Assembly: GCA_028292665.1 (NCBI GenBank)
Contig: JAQGLW010000016.1
Location: forward strand, 1-43,965
Reading direction: 5' to 3'
Source: Herminiimonas sp.
GTDB lineage: Bacteria > Pseudomonadota > Gammaproteobacteria > Burkholderiales > Burkholderiaceae_D
DNA length: 43,965 nt
Shown: positions 1 through 8,048 of the stretch, piece after piece
How positions within the stretch are numbered: position 1 is the first letter of the stretch
How the letters are laid out: each line of letters starts with the position of its first letter
The notes under the pieces: generated by a model
Seen by the model: the letters and a program-made list of their open reading frames with translations, nothing else
Databases searched by the model: none
Told to the model about the DNA's origin: nothing
Position numbers and translations under genes: made by a program

Positions 1-1
1 T

Positions 2-277
2 TCACTCACGCCGTTTCCGCGCCCGTTGCCGGGTGGAGAACTGGTGACTACAGGAGCCTATCGCCTCGTACGTCATCCGATCTACAGTGCAATTATTATC
101 GGTACCCTGGGATTCTCGCTAGCTAGCGAGAACTTGCTCCGCTTGGTTCTAACCGGGATTCTTTTCGTGTTTTTCGACATGAAGGCTCGTCGGGAAGAAC
201 AATGGCTGCAAGTGCAATATCCCGCATATGCTATTTATAAATCGCGCGTGAAAAAGATGATTCCATGGATTTACTGA
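2..277 (+). CDS. Isoprenylcysteine carboxyl methyltransferase-like protein, 5' truncated
   Basis: The frame is open from the first bases of the window, so only the last 91 or so residues are present. What remains has the conserved C-terminal block of the ICMT/phospholipid methyltransferase superfamily: a PFPRPLPGG stretch, then TTGAYRLVRHPIYSA, a hydrophobic segment of about 25 residues and a basic/acidic RREEQW-Y-Y tail. The RHPIY motif is the usual cofactor-binding region of these integral membrane S-adenosylmethionine-dependent methyltransferases. Bacterial homologues have mostly unknown substrates. An apparent TTG start at 26 lies inside the conserved block, so it is not the true start. 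The next gene begins 30 bp downstream on the same strand and may be co-transcribed. Confidence 0.8.
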   Translation, partial: SLTPFPRPLPGGELVTTGAYRLVRHPIYSAIIIGTLGFSLASENLLRLVLTGILFVFFDMKARREEQWLQVQYPAYAIYKSRVKKMIPWIY

Positions 278-307
278 CTTTGTGCTTCCAGCCTAAAAGT
301 ACTCAAT

Positions 308-520
308 ATGAGTACAGTCATTCTTGACTCTGTTCTGACATGTCCGGCATGCGGCCATGCCAAGACTGAGACCATGCGGACCGACGCATGCCAGTTTTAC
401 TATGAGTGCGAAAACTGCAAGGCGATGCTCAGGCCGAAGGGTGGTGACTGCTGCGTATTTTGCTCCTACGGCTCAGTAAAGTGCCCGCCGATGCAAGAGC
501 AGCGCCGGTGCTGCTCTTGA
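308..520 (+). CDS. GDCCVxC-domain small cysteine-rich protein
   Basis: The 70-residue product contains CPACG near the N-terminus, a CENC pair and the signature GDCCVFCSYG followed by a C-PP tail, ten cysteines in all. This matches the small GDCCVxC (seleno)protein family; in this copy every signature position is Cys and no internal UGA is used. Function is unknown. The CxxC pairs suggest metal binding or thiol redox chemistry in the cytoplasm, which is inference. It follows the ICMT-like gene by 30 bp on the same strand. The same reading frame stays open for 98 further codons after the TGA stop at 518-520, but family length (about 60-80 residues) argues that the stop is real. Confidence 0.75.
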   Translation: MSTVILDSVLTCPACGHAKTETMRTDACQFYYECENCKAMLRPKGGDCCVFCSYGSVKCPPMQEQRRCCS

Positions 521-1102
521 ATCCAACATCGGAGTTCTTTTATTACCGCACCTATCAAGCTTTTGGCTGGGCCTCTTCCAATCCTGGCGGATATCTTGAA
601 GAGAGTTATTTTCGTTCGCTCGGACTTCCCGGAATGGGGAGCTATCATGAGGCTGCTCCACCAGCTATATCCGAATGTGCAGTTGGCTGGTCTAAGCTTT
701 GATCATAAGGAGCCATTTGCCAAAATGCGCCAATTAAAGGTCAAAAAATCCCTGTTCAGACGGAAAGTGATCCGTGAAATAGTAAACGTACTGACGGCTA
801 ATCTATCCGACTAACCGACGGTAAGCGGCAGATTTACTTTGTCTAGCACCGTCTAATCAAATCTAAGAAAATTTACGGTATAGGTGACGGTATAATTCGC
901 TGAGTCAAGAAGTTTTATAGTCGAATCAATGACTTAAAGCGTTATTGATTTGATCGCACGTTATGTCGAGCGGATGCTATCGCTCAAGTAACCGGAGGCG
1001 GTTTTCTTCCATGAAATGAGCCGTAATTCAGCTATTCGCGCCAGCCGGAAGTTGGAACATCGCTAAATCCATTAAAATAGCGGACTATCCAGGATTCAAG
1101 TC
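521..1102. other. Sparse stretch between the GDCCVxC gene and ribBA
   Basis: Apart from the doubtful ORF at 563-814, I see no gene in these 580 bases. Four copies of a [G/T]ACGGT[A/G] heptamer occur in about 76 bp: 817-823, 847-853 (inverted), 874-880 and 886-892. A TATAAT at 891-896 overlaps the last copy and could be a -10 element for ribBA, which starts about 210 bp downstream. I looked for an FMN (RFN) riboswitch before ribBA and did not see its conserved boxes. Confidence 0.5.
563..814 (+). CDS. Doubtful hypothetical ORF
   Basis: An open frame of 83 codons from a TTG at 563, or 56 codons from an ATG at 647, ends at a TAA just before a cluster of ACGGT repeats. I recognise no family and see no good ribosome binding site at either start. 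The C-terminal third is strongly basic, with several KK and RR pairs. It lies in the same frame as, and directly downstream of, the GDCCVxC gene. It could be a decayed gene fragment or chance. Confidence 0.2.
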   Translation: MAGPLPILADILKRVIFVRSDFPEWGAIMRLLHQLYPNVQLAGLSFDHKEPFAKMRQLKVKKSLFRRKVIREIVNVLTANLSD

Positions 1103-2215
1103 ATGTCTATTTCAACTACACAAGAAATCGTCGCAGAATTGCGCGCAGGCCGCATGGTCATCCTGGTCGATGAGGAAGATCGCGAAAACGAAGGCGATTT
1201 GGTGCTGGCGGCCGAATTTGTCACGCCCGAAACCATCAATTTCATGGCCAAATACGGCCGCGGCCTGATTTGCCTGACATTGACCGAACAACGTTGCGAG
1301 CAATTGAACCTGCCGATGATGACGTCGCGCAACGGGACGTCGTACGGCACCAATTTCACCGTATCGATCGAAGCGGCCGAAGGCGTGACCACGGGAATTT
1401 CAGCCGCCGATCGCGCCAAAACGATTCAGGTAGCGGTCGCCAAGCATGCGAAGCCGTCCGACATCGTGCAGCCTGGGCATATCTTTCCGCTCAAAGCGCA
1501 AAGGGGCGGGGTATTGATGCGGGCCGGACATACCGAGGCCGGCTGCGATTTTGCCGAGCTCGCCGGTTTGACGCCTGCCGCCGTCATCTGCGAAATCATG
1601 AAGGATGACGGTACGATGGCGCGTTTGCCGGACCTGATCGAATTCGGCAAAGAGCATGGACTCAAAATCGGCACCATCGCCGACCTGATTCATTATCGCA
1701 GCCAGCACGAGAGCATCGTCGAACGTATTGCCGAGCGCACCATGCATACCGTGCACGGTCCGTTCAAAGCGATCGCCTACCGCGACAAGCCGAGCGGCGG
1801 CGCGCATCTGGCGCTGCTGCACGGTGTGATCACGCCGGAGGTTGAAACATTAGTCCGGGTTCATCAACCGGTATCGATTCTCGATCTGCTTGAAACGCAA
1901 GCCACCACGCATTCGTGGAACATGGCATCGGCAATGGCCGCGATCAAGGCGTCCGAACGCGGCGTGATGGTCTTGCTCAACTGCGAAGAATCGGCTGAAC
2001 AGATGTTTTCGCAATTCACTGCGTTGACTGTTCCCGATGCGCGTTCTCAACCGCGCGCTGCGCGCATGGACTTGCGCACTTACGGTATCGGAGCGCAGAT
2101 TCTGAAAGACCTGGGAGTGCGCAAGATGAAACTGCTCGCCAGCCCCAGAAAAATGCCGTCGATGACCGGTTTCGATCTGGAAGTCGTCGGTTATCAAGCC
2201 AAGCCTAATAGCTGA
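1103..2215 (+). CDS. ribBA: 3,4-dihydroxy-2-butanone-4-phosphate synthase with degenerate GTP cyclohydrolase II domain
   Basis: The 370-residue protein has an N-terminal DHBP synthase domain (about 1-205), which converts ribulose 5-phosphate to the four-carbon precursor of riboflavin. The metal/substrate loop [10 protein letters not shown] is at 23-32 and [11 protein letters not shown] at 143-153. The C-terminal domain (about 208-365) aligns in general pattern with GTP cyclohydrolase II. However, the region that should carry the zinc cysteines (the GS-RCDCG motif) reads [13 protein letters not shown] at 251-263 and has no cysteine. The second domain is therefore probably inactive, and a separate RibA is expected elsewhere. 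The ATG at 1103 follows an AGGA at a suitable distance. ribH and nusB follow, an arrangement typical of proteobacterial riboflavin clusters. Confidence 0.93.
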   Translation: MSISTTQEIVAELRAGRMVILVDEEDRENEGDLVLAAEFVTPETINFMAKYGRGLICLTLTEQRCEQLNLPMMTSRNGTSYGTNFTVSIEAAEGVTTGISAADRAKTIQVAVAKHAKPSDIVQPGHIFPLKAQRGGVLMRAGHTEAGCDFAELAGLTPAAVICEIMKDDGTMARLPDLIEFGKEHGLKIGTIADLIHYRSQHESIVERIAERTMHTVHGPFKAIAYRDKPSGGAHLALLHGVITPEVETLVRVHQPVSILDLLETQATTHSWNMASAMAAIKASERGVMVLLNCEESAEQMFSQFTALTVPDARSQPRAARMDLRTYGIGAQILKDLGVRKMKLLASPRKMPSMTGFDLEVVGYQAKPNS

Positions 2216-2240
2216 ATGCTTTTTTGCGAAACCTGAAATT

Positions 2241-2272
2241 CACTGGATTTTGTTTTGACACTATATCCAGTG
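2241..2272 (+). terminator. Hairpin between ribBA and ribH (terminator or attenuator candidate)
   Basis: Perfect 8-bp arms CACTGGAT (2241-2248) and ATCCAGTG (2265-2272) flank a 16-nt loop and are followed by GTTTTCC. The stem has moderate GC and the T-tract is short, so it may be a weak intercistronic terminator or attenuator lowering ribH expression, or an mRNA-processing site. Confidence 0.4.
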
Positions 2273-2328
2273 GTTTTCCTTGGAAGGCTAATCAGAGGAT
2301 CACGCGCCGCTGCGCATAAAGGAAAGCC

Positions 2329-2814
2329 ATGACCGTAGGAATGTACGAAATCAATCTGGATGGGCAAGGATTGCGCATCGGTATTGCACAGGCCCGCTTT
2401 AATGAAGACGTTTGCCATGGGCTGTTGTCAGCTTGCCTGGCCGAACTCAAGCGCCTGGGCGTCGAAGACGAGGATGTGCTGCATGTGACTGTACCGGGCG
2501 CGCTGGAAATTCCGCTGGCATTGCAGAAAATGGCGCAAACCCAGCAGTTCGATGCGCTGATTGCCATCGGCGCAGTGATCCGCGGCGAAACCTATCACTT
2601 CGAACTGGTATCGAACGAATCCGGAGCCGGCATTACCAGGGTCGGACTGGATTTCGGCATTCCGATCGCCAATGCGGTGCTGACAACCGATACCGATGAG
2701 CAGGCAGAAGCACGAATGGCCGAGAAAGGCGCCGACGCCGCGCGTGTTGCGGTCGAATTGGCCAACCTGGCGATTGCCCTGGAAGAGCTAGGGGAAGCCG
2801 CCGACGAAGAGTGA
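2329..2814 (+). CDS. ribH: 6,7-dimethyl-8-ribityllumazine synthase
   Basis: Lumazine synthase condenses 5-amino-6-ribitylaminouracil with 3,4-dihydroxy-2-butanone 4-phosphate, the product of the gene just upstream, in the penultimate step of riboflavin synthesis. The 161-residue product shows the core motifs [12 protein letters not shown] (53-64) and [12 protein letters not shown] (81-92), with the catalytic His at 90, and the LDFGIPI-NAVLTT-D block around 107-123. The ATG at 2329 follows an AAAGGA ribosome binding site. Length is normal for the family. It is separated from ribBA by 113 bp containing a hairpin, and from nusB by about 100 bp. Confidence 0.96.
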   Translation: MTVGMYEINLDGQGLRIGIAQARFNEDVCHGLLSACLAELKRLGVEDEDVLHVTVPGALEIPLALQKMAQTQQFDALIAIGAVIRGETYHFELVSNESGAGITRVGLDFGIPIANAVLTTDTDEQAEARMAEKGADAARVAVELANLAIALEELGEAADEE

Positions 2815-2917
2815 TGCCTGCAGGTACGTGGCTGGAGAAGTCTCGATTGCCCCGCAGAACGTATGTTTTTAACCTTTTCAACTGGTCCTGATGTATCGAC
2901 AGGATCGAAATCGAGCC

Positions 2918-3388
2918 ATGACCCAAAAATCTCTGCACGCCAATCCCAGCAAAAACCGCACACCGCGCCATCGCGCGCGCGAATTTGCGCTGCAAGGCCT
3001 TTATCAATGGCTGTTGAACAATGAAGACGCGGGTGCGATTGAAGCACATATCCGCGAGGCGCACGGCTTCGACAAGGCCGACAAGGTTCACTTCGATGCG
3101 CTGTTGTACGGCACGATCAAGGATGCGGTTGAACTGCGTGCCGGTCTGACGCCGCTGATCGACCGCCCGATCGCGCAATTGTCGCCGGTCGAGCATGCGG
3201 CATTATTGATTGGCGCATACGAACTGAAAAATCACATCGAGATTCCTTACAAGGTAGTGATCAACGAAGCAGTCGAACTGACCAAATCGTTCGGCGGTAT
3301 CGACGGGCACAAGTACGTCAACGGCGTACTCGACAAGCTTGCAGCCAAAGTGCGCGATGTCGAAACCGGCGCAGCCAGAGGGTCATAA
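2918..3388 (+). CDS. nusB: Transcription antitermination factor NusB
   Basis: NusB with NusE (S10) binds boxA RNA in the antitermination complex on rRNA operons. The 156-residue product has the N-terminal motif [15 protein letters not shown] and the C-terminal block [18 protein letters not shown] followed by [11 protein letters not shown], both characteristic. An in-frame ATG at 2891 would add nine residues (MYRQDRNRA) with no family resemblance, so I prefer the ATG at 2918. Its place after ribH is conserved in many proteobacteria and suggests co-transcription. Confidence 0.94.
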   Translation: MTQKSLHANPSKNRTPRHRAREFALQGLYQWLLNNEDAGAIEAHIREAHGFDKADKVHFDALLYGTIKDAVELRAGLTPLIDRPIAQLSPVEHAALLIGAYELKNHIEIPYKVVINEAVELTKSFGGIDGHKYVNGVLDKLAAKVRDVETGAARGS

Positions 3389-3424
3389 GGAATATCGCAG
3401 TCAAAGCTTGCAAAGAGTTATCCC

Positions 3425-4603
3425 ATGAATCCAACGCATCTGGCTTCCCGCCTCGATAAGATTGAACCGTTCCATGTGATGGAACTCGCAAAGACGGCAG
3501 CGGAACTCGAAAAGCAGGGCCGCCACATTATTCACATGGGCATCGGCGAGCCCGACTTCACCGCCGCACCTCCCGTTATCGAAGCCGCAACCCGAGCGAT
3601 GGCTGACGGCAAAATGCAATACACGTCGGCGACCGGCATTCCTGCACTACGCGAAGCGATTTCGATTCATTATCGGCAGGTCTACGGACTGGATATTGCG
3701 CCATCGCGCATCATCGTGACGGCAGGCGCCTCGGCGGCGCTTCTGCTGGCATGTGCTGCGCTGGTCGACAAGGGCGCGGAAGTGCTGATGCCCGATCCAT
3801 CGTATCCGTGCAACCGCCACTTTGTGGCTGCTTTCGAAGGTGTCGCCAGGATGATTCCGAGCGGTCCCGCACAGCGTTTCCAGTTATCCGAAGCGATGGT
3901 GCGTGAACACTGGACTCCTGCCACGCGCGGCGTATTGCTGGCGTCGCCGTCGAATCCGACCGGCACGTCCATTGCCGATGACGAATTGCGCAGGATTGTT
4001 GCGGCGGTCAGGGAAAAGCAGGGATTCACCATCGTCGACGAGATTTATCAAGGATTGACGTACGATGCGCCGCCGTTTTCGGCATTGTCGCTGGGCGACG
4101 ACATCATTGTGATCAACAGTTTTTCCAAGTATTTCAACATGACCGGCTGGCGTCTCGGCTGGCTGGTGGTGCCCGAGTCATTGGTGCCGCAGATTGAAAA
4201 ACTGGCGCAGAACCTGTTCATTTGCGCGTCCAGCATCGCCCAGCATGCAGGCGTCGCATGCTTTTCAGCAGAATCAATCGCCATTTACGAAGCGCGCAAA
4301 GCCGAATTCAAGCGTCGCCGCGATTACATTATTCCGTCTCTGTGCGAGTTGGGTTTCAAGGTCCCGGTTACGCCGGACGGCGCGTTTTATGTCTATGCCG
4401 ATTGCACGGCGTTGTCGAACGATGCGGATCAGTTGACAATCGACATGTTGCATCGGGCCGGCGTGGTGCTGGTGCCGGGGCTCGATTTCGGGCCGTACAC
4501 CGCACATCAATATGTGCGCGTGTCTTATGCGACCTCGATGGAAAACCTGCGGGAAGCGATTGACCGTTTACGAAGGTTCTTCTCGGTACGCAAAGCGGGG
4601 TAA
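3425..4603 (+). CDS. PLP-dependent class I/II aminotransferase
   Basis: A fold type I aminotransferase of 392 residues. Motifs seen are MGIGEPDF (38-45), the YTSATGIPALREAI substrate-side segment (66-79), SNPTGT (176-181), the aspartate in VDEIYQGL (204-211) and the Schiff-base lysine in NSFSKYFNMTGWRLGW (Lys235). A C-terminal arginine in the YVRVSYA block should bind the substrate carboxylate. The subgroup resembles the aspartate/aromatic-type enzymes often annotated only as pyridoxal phosphate-dependent aminotransferase. The amino donor and acceptor cannot be fixed from sequence. It lies 36 bp after nusB on the same strand and ends just before a strong palindromic terminator. Confidence 0.9.
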   Translation: MNPTHLASRLDKIEPFHVMELAKTAAELEKQGRHIIHMGIGEPDFTAAPPVIEAATRAMADGKMQYTSATGIPALREAISIHYRQVYGLDIAPSRIIVTAGASAALLLACAALVDKGAEVLMPDPSYPCNRHFVAAFEGVARMIPSGPAQRFQLSEAMVREHWTPATRGVLLASPSNPTGTSIADDELRRIVAAVREKQGFTIVDEIYQGLTYDAPPFSALSLGDDIIVINSFSKYFNMTGWRLGWLVVPESLVPQIEKLAQNLFICASSIAQHAGVACFSAESIAIYEARKAEFKRRRDYIIPSLCELGFKVPVTPDGAFYVYADCTALSNDADQLTIDMLHRAGVVLVPGLDFGPYTAHQYVRVSYATSMENLREAIDRLRRFFSVRKAG

Positions 4604-4623
4604 GAGTGTAGCAACACAACCAA

Positions 4624-4653
4624 TCAAAAAGGAGCCTGCAGGCTCCTTTTTGA
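4624..4653. terminator. Bidirectional palindromic terminator
   Basis: A perfect 30-bp palindrome with no unpaired centre: TCAAAAAGGAGCCTG (4624-4638) mirrored at 4639-4653. It presents a GC-rich stem flanked by A5 on one side and T5 on the other, so it reads as an intrinsic terminator in both directions. It sits between the aminotransferase (plus) and the lytic transglycosylase (minus), which converge on it. Confidence 0.9.
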
Positions 4654-4700
4654 CAATAACGACCGCAATGTGCTGCCTGAATGCGGCAGCCGGCGGTTCG

Positions 4701-5669
4701 TTATACCGGCTGCTCGCCCGATGCGGTTTCAGCCTCGGTCAGCGCTTCGCTTTTCTCATCAGTCGCGCGCTCGGGACGCTTCTGCTGCACCCGCGCCGCT
4801 GTTGAAAATGCCGGTACCTTCTTGCCCATGGCAACATCCTTCAGCCGGCGATATTCCGCAAGCACCTTGGCGCCGTAGCCGGAATCGGTCTCGGAATCGG
4901 CAGCCCCTACATACAGTTTCAATCCGGCTTCGACCGAGCCGCCGCGCTTCACGTAGTCTTTCAGGATCAGCGACCCTACCTTGATATTGGCTACGGGATT
5001 CAATGCCGCCTTGACGCCGCCCAGATCCTGGAATTTTTCATGATGCAATTTCGACATGACCTGCATCAGACCTTGAGCGCCGACGGGACTTTCGGCAAAT
5101 GGGTTGAACCGGGATTCGATCGCCATGACAGCCAGGATCAGCAAGGGATCGAGTTTGATTTCCTTCGCCGTCAGATACGCCGACGAAACGAGCATGTTGG
5201 TCGCATCGCCTGCGACACGATAGCGCTTGGACAACCAATTGGTAACCCATTGCTGCTGGCGCGAAGTGCCGACGAGCTTGTTTTCTTCTTCGGACATCGG
5301 TTTCGCCGTTTGGGCCGGAATTGCCTTGGGTGCCACAGCGGCTTGGCTGATATCGGCCGTCGTTGCAACCGGCTTCGGCGATACCTCCATGAAATTGGCT
5401 AACTGCGGAACCGCGACGCTCTGCTGTTGTGCCGCTTCTGTCGATTCTGTCGAAAATGGCGAGAGCGCCTTGAGGTGATCGGCCAGGTCGGGCTTGACGA
5501 ACATGATGCCAAGCGCGCCAAGCGCGGTGATGCCCGCAAACATCAATGCATGATGCGCGGTAGTTCTGAAGCCGCTGACCGTGTCACGGACAATGACTGC
5601 CCATGCGCCGGTTTGGCTGGCTGCTTGCCGCGTAGAGCCGAGTACAGCCCTTGTCAATCGATTAATCAT
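4701..5669 (-). CDS. Membrane-anchored lytic transglycosylase (SLT domain)
   Basis: The 322-residue product starts at the ATG at 5669, which is preceded by an AGGAGG four bases upstream; an ATG 13 codons further upstream lacks a comparable site. A transmembrane segment lies at about 40-58, followed by a low-complexity Ala/Pro/Glu linker and a goose-type SLT domain at about 160-290. The catalytic Glu is in AVMAIESRFNPFA (Glu185), with the GAQGLMQVM motif near 198-205 and a NPVANIKVGSLILKDY helix. Such enzymes cleave peptidoglycan glycan strands to 1,6-anhydro-muropeptides. The domain would face the periplasm. The upstream region holds a structured element (see 5782-5872). Confidence 0.88.
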   Translation of the reverse strand: MINRLTRAVLGSTRQAASQTGAWAVIVRDTVSGFRTTAHHALMFAGITALGALGIMFVKPDLADHLKALSPFSTESTEAAQQQSVAVPQLANFMEVSPKPVATTADISQAAVAPKAIPAQTAKPMSEEENKLVGTSRQQQWVTNWLSKRYRVAGDATNMLVSSAYLTAKEIKLDPLLILAVMAIESRFNPFAESPVGAQGLMQVMSKLHHEKFQDLGGVKAALNPVANIKVGSLILKDYVKRGGSVEAGLKLYVGAADSETDSGYGAKVLAEYRRLKDVAMGKKVPAFSTAARVQQKRPERATDEKSEALTEAETASGEQPV

Positions 5670-5781
5670 TAGACCTCCTGAGTCATCGCGGCAAATGCAA
5701 ACACCCAATACAGGCGTATTCTTGTAGATGCTTGTACATACCGCGAACCAGAAATATCGTCTGTCGGCGCATGGCGCGCAC

Positions 5782-5872
5782 GGCAGACGCCGGAGTTGCT
5801 TTTTACTGACTGGGCCTCTTTATAGCGGCGAGTCAGTGGCAGGCAACTTTTTTCGGGGGTAAGGCAGACGCC
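5782..5872 (-). promoter_or_regulatory. Candidate structured RNA leader upstream of the lytic transglycosylase
   Basis: On the plus strand, GTTGC (5795-5799) pairs with GCAAC (5843-5847), and ACTGACT (5805-5811) pairs with AGTCAGT (5831-5837), separated by a symmetrical 5x5 internal loop. A T6 run follows at 5848-5853. The structure is bracketed by two identical 10-mers, GGCAGACGCC at 5782-5791 and 5863-5872, each able to form a GGC/GCC mini-hairpin. On the minus strand it would lie in a leader for the transglycosylase, about 110-210 nt before its ATG. On the plus strand the hairpin plus T6 resembles an intrinsic terminator. No riboswitch class that I know fits. Confidence 0.4.
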
Positions 5873-6085
5873 TTTTGAAAACACTCCTTAAAATGTCATG
5901 TGGGGCCCCGGTCCCCGTGTGCTGATTTGGCTTGTTTTGCTGCGCCTTCGATATCAAAAAGCTAGCTTCCTCATCAAGTTGCGCGAATTGTAGGAGGCTG
6001 TTTATATCAAGTCAATACTATAAAAACGGAATTCAATAACTTTTATGTCTTACTTTTCGCGTTGCACTGCATCAAAAATCAATGA

Positions 6086-6114
6086 AATCAGGTACTTGCC
6101 ATCATTACCTGATT
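6086..6114. promoter_or_regulatory. Inverted repeat upstream of ubiD
   Basis: AATCAGGTA (6086-6094) and TACCTGATT (6106-6114) form perfect 9-bp arms around an 11-nt spacer, ending 33 bp before the ubiD ATG. This is a plausible operator for a dimeric regulator. As RNA it is a hairpin without a downstream T-tract, so it is not an intrinsic terminator. Confidence 0.4.
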
Positions 6115-6147
6115 AACAATGGTCACATTTGAAAAATATCAAATAAT

Positions 6148-7692
6148 ATGAAATATGCCGATTTGCGGGACTTTATTAATCAACTGCAACAGTTAGGTGA
6201 GCTTAAGCACATAAAAGTTCCCGTCTCTCCGTATTTGGAAATGACAGAAATATGCGACCGCACTCTGCGGGCCGGCGGGCCGGCGCTTTTATTCGATAAA
6301 CCGACACAACAGAATATCCCAGTGCTTGGAAATCTTTTCGGCACACCGCGCCGCGTGGCGCTCGGCATGGGTGCAGAAAATGTGAGCGAACTGCGCAGGA
6401 TCGGACATGTGCTGGCGATGCTGAAGGAACCCGAGCCTCCAAAAGGCTTCAAGGATGTACTGGGCCTGGGCTCGATGGTGAAATCGCTATGGGACATGGC
6501 GCCCAAGGAATTGCGCACGGCCCGGTGCCAGGACATTATTTGGGAGGGCAACGATGTCGATCTTGCCAAGCTGCCGATCCAGCATTGCTGGCCGGGCGAT
6601 ATCGCGCCTCTTATTACATGGGGACTGGTCATTACCAAGGGCCCGCACAAGAAGCGTCAGAATCTGGGCATCTACCGCCAGCAAGTCATTGGCCGCAATA
6701 AAGTCATCATGCGCTGGTTGGCGCAAAGGGGCGGCGCACTGGATTTCCGCGAGCATTGCATTGCCAATCCCGGCCGGCCCTATCCGATAGCGGTTGCGCT
6801 CGGCGCCGACCCCGCCACTATATTGGGTGCGGTGACCCCGGTGCCGGACAGCCTGTCGGAATATCAATTTGCCGGTCTGTTGCGCGGCAGCCGCACCGAG
6901 CTGGTGAAAGCCATGGGGAGCGAATTGCGGGTACCGGCTTCCGCCGAGATCGTACTGGAAGGGCATATCTATCCGGATGAGTCGCATCCAAGCGGCTACG
7001 AACACGCATTGGAAGGACAAAAGGGCGCTAAAGGCCCTTCTCGTCCGGATAACGGTTACGAAATGGCTCTGGAAGGGCCATTCGGCGATCACACCGGTTA
7101 TTACAATGAACAGGACTGGTTCCCGGTTTTCACCATCGACCGTATTACGATGCGGCGCGACCCGATCTATCATTCTACATATACCGGGAAACCGCCCGAC
7201 GAGCCGGCAATCCTGGGCGTGGCCCTCAATGAAGTATTCATTCCGCTTCTGCAGAAACAGTTTGCCGAGATCACCGATTTTTACCTGCCGCCCGAAGGTT
7301 GCAGTTACCGCATGGCCGTGGTGCAGATGAAAAAGTCCTATCCGGGGCATGCCAGGCGCGTGATGTTCGGCGTCTGGAGCTTTCTGCGCCAGTTCATGTA
7401 TACCAAGTTCATCATCGTGGTCGATGAAGATGTCGATATTCGCGACTGGAAAGAAGTGATCTGGGCGATGACTACCCGGGTGGATCCGATGCGCGACACC
7501 ATGCTGGTAGAGAACACGCCGATCGATTATCTGGATTTCGCGTCGCCGGTCAGCGGTTTGGGCAGCAAGATGGGAATTGATGCCACCAATAAATGGCCGG
7601 GTGAAACCAGCCGGGAATGGGGCCGGCCGATTGCCATGACCGAGGAAGTGAAGACGAGGGTAGACCGGATATGGGAAGAGTTGGGATTGTGA
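6148..7692 (+). CDS. ubiD: 4-hydroxy-3-polyprenylbenzoate decarboxylase UbiD
   Basis: UbiD decarboxylates 3-polyprenyl-4-hydroxybenzoate in ubiquinone synthesis, using prenylated FMN made by UbiX. The 514-residue product is of normal length and highly conserved: NLGIYR (172-177) with the following [16 protein letters not shown] segment forms the prenyl-FMN site, and the acidic catalytic region [16 protein letters not shown] lies about 100 residues later. The ATG at 6148 has no strong Shine-Dalgarno sequence in the AT-rich leader. No ubiX is present in the window. The gene is monocistronic as far as can be seen; the 4.5S RNA gene follows about 190 bp downstream on the same strand. Confidence 0.95.
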   Translation: MKYADLRDFINQLQQLGELKHIKVPVSPYLEMTEICDRTLRAGGPALLFDKPTQQNIPVLGNLFGTPRRVALGMGAENVSELRRIGHVLAMLKEPEPPKGFKDVLGLGSMVKSLWDMAPKELRTARCQDIIWEGNDVDLAKLPIQHCWPGDIAPLITWGLVITKGPHKKRQNLGIYRQQVIGRNKVIMRWLAQRGGALDFREHCIANPGRPYPIAVALGADPATILGAVTPVPDSLSEYQFAGLLRGSRTELVKAMGSELRVPASAEIVLEGHIYPDESHPSGYEHALEGQKGAKGPSRPDNGYEMALEGPFGDHTGYYNEQDWFPVFTIDRITMRRDPIYHSTYTGKPPDEPAILGVALNEVFIPLLQKQFAEITDFYLPPEGCSYRMAVVQMKKSYPGHARRVMFGVWSFLRQFMYTKFIIVVDEDVDIRDWKEVIWAMTTRVDPMRDTMLVENTPIDYLDFASPVSGLGSKMGIDATNKWPGETSREWGRPIAMTEEVKTRVDRIWEELGL

Positions 7693-7865
7693 GCGCCGAG
7701 CGGTTCGCTTGAGCCGGCTGCAAGGCGGCGCAAACGGATACGCTCGACGTGCCGGTTATCGCGGATTTCGCAATTCGGACCCAAATCGCCGGGCCGGCAT
7801 CCTCCTCTGCATGTCCGGTCATACCGATCTACGGCCAATATACAAGAGCGCGCGCAGTGCTTTTC

Positions 7866-7874
7866 TGGTAAAAT
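7866..7874 (+). promoter_or_regulatory. Extended -10 promoter element for ffs
   Basis: TGGTAAAAT (extended TGn plus TAAAAT at 7869-7874) lies 8 bp before the inferred 5' end of the 4.5S RNA. I see no good -35 at normal spacing, as is common for extended -10 promoters. A very similar GGTAAAAT lies before dnaX (14791-14798). Confidence 0.55.
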
Positions 7875-7881
7875 TCCAGAT

Positions 7882-7977
7882 GGCGGGCCCCTGCGCATTG
7901 TGGCATGGCCAATCTGGTCAGGTCGGGAACGAAGCAGCCACAGCCATTTCCCATAAGTGCCGTAGACAAGGCTCGCC
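7882..7977 (+). ncRNA. ffs: 4.5S RNA, bacterial small signal recognition particle RNA
   Basis: The diagnostic SRP core is present: GGTCAGGTCGGGAACGAAGC at about 7916-7935 is the universally conserved Ffh-binding tetraloop/symmetric-loop segment in its beta-proteobacterial form. The ends pair as a closing stem, GGCGGGCC (7882-7889) with GGCTCGCC (7970-7977), with one G-U pair. This sets a length of about 96 nt, usual for 4.5S RNA. A T-rich stretch (TCTTTCTTC) follows and probably terminates transcription. The RNA with Ffh targets nascent membrane proteins to the inner membrane. Confidence 0.93.
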
Positions 7978-8048
7978 TCTTTCTTCGCTGCGGCAAGCCG
8001 ACTTGCAAGTTTGCTGTCTGCCAACTGTGCCTGCCGGATCGCAGGCAT

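Larger units (their letters stand above)
5670..6147. other. Divergent intergenic region between the lytic transglycosylase and ubiD
   Basis: These 478 bases hold no convincing gene. The part near the transglycosylase contains a hairpin flanked by direct repeats (5782-5872). A GGGGCCCCGGTCCCC stretch lies at about 5902-5916. The part nearest ubiD (about 5990-6147) is markedly AT-rich and carries an inverted repeat at 6086-6114. Promoters for both divergent genes should lie here, but I cannot assign -35/-10 pairs with confidence. Confidence 0.6.

Noticed and set aside
460-702. An 80-codon frame overlapping the end of the GDCCVxC gene
   Set aside because: It starts inside a well-supported gene in another phase and has no recognisable sequence.
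900-1102. FMN riboswitch upstream of ribBA
   Set aside because: The conserved RFN boxes are absent. The only GG-rich stretch (ACCGGAGGCGG) does not fit the element.
5669-5884. A 71-codon minus-strand frame upstream of the lytic transglycosylase
   Set aside because: It lies over the hairpin and direct repeats, has no family, and would end at the transglycosylase start. Structured non-coding DNA is a better explanation.
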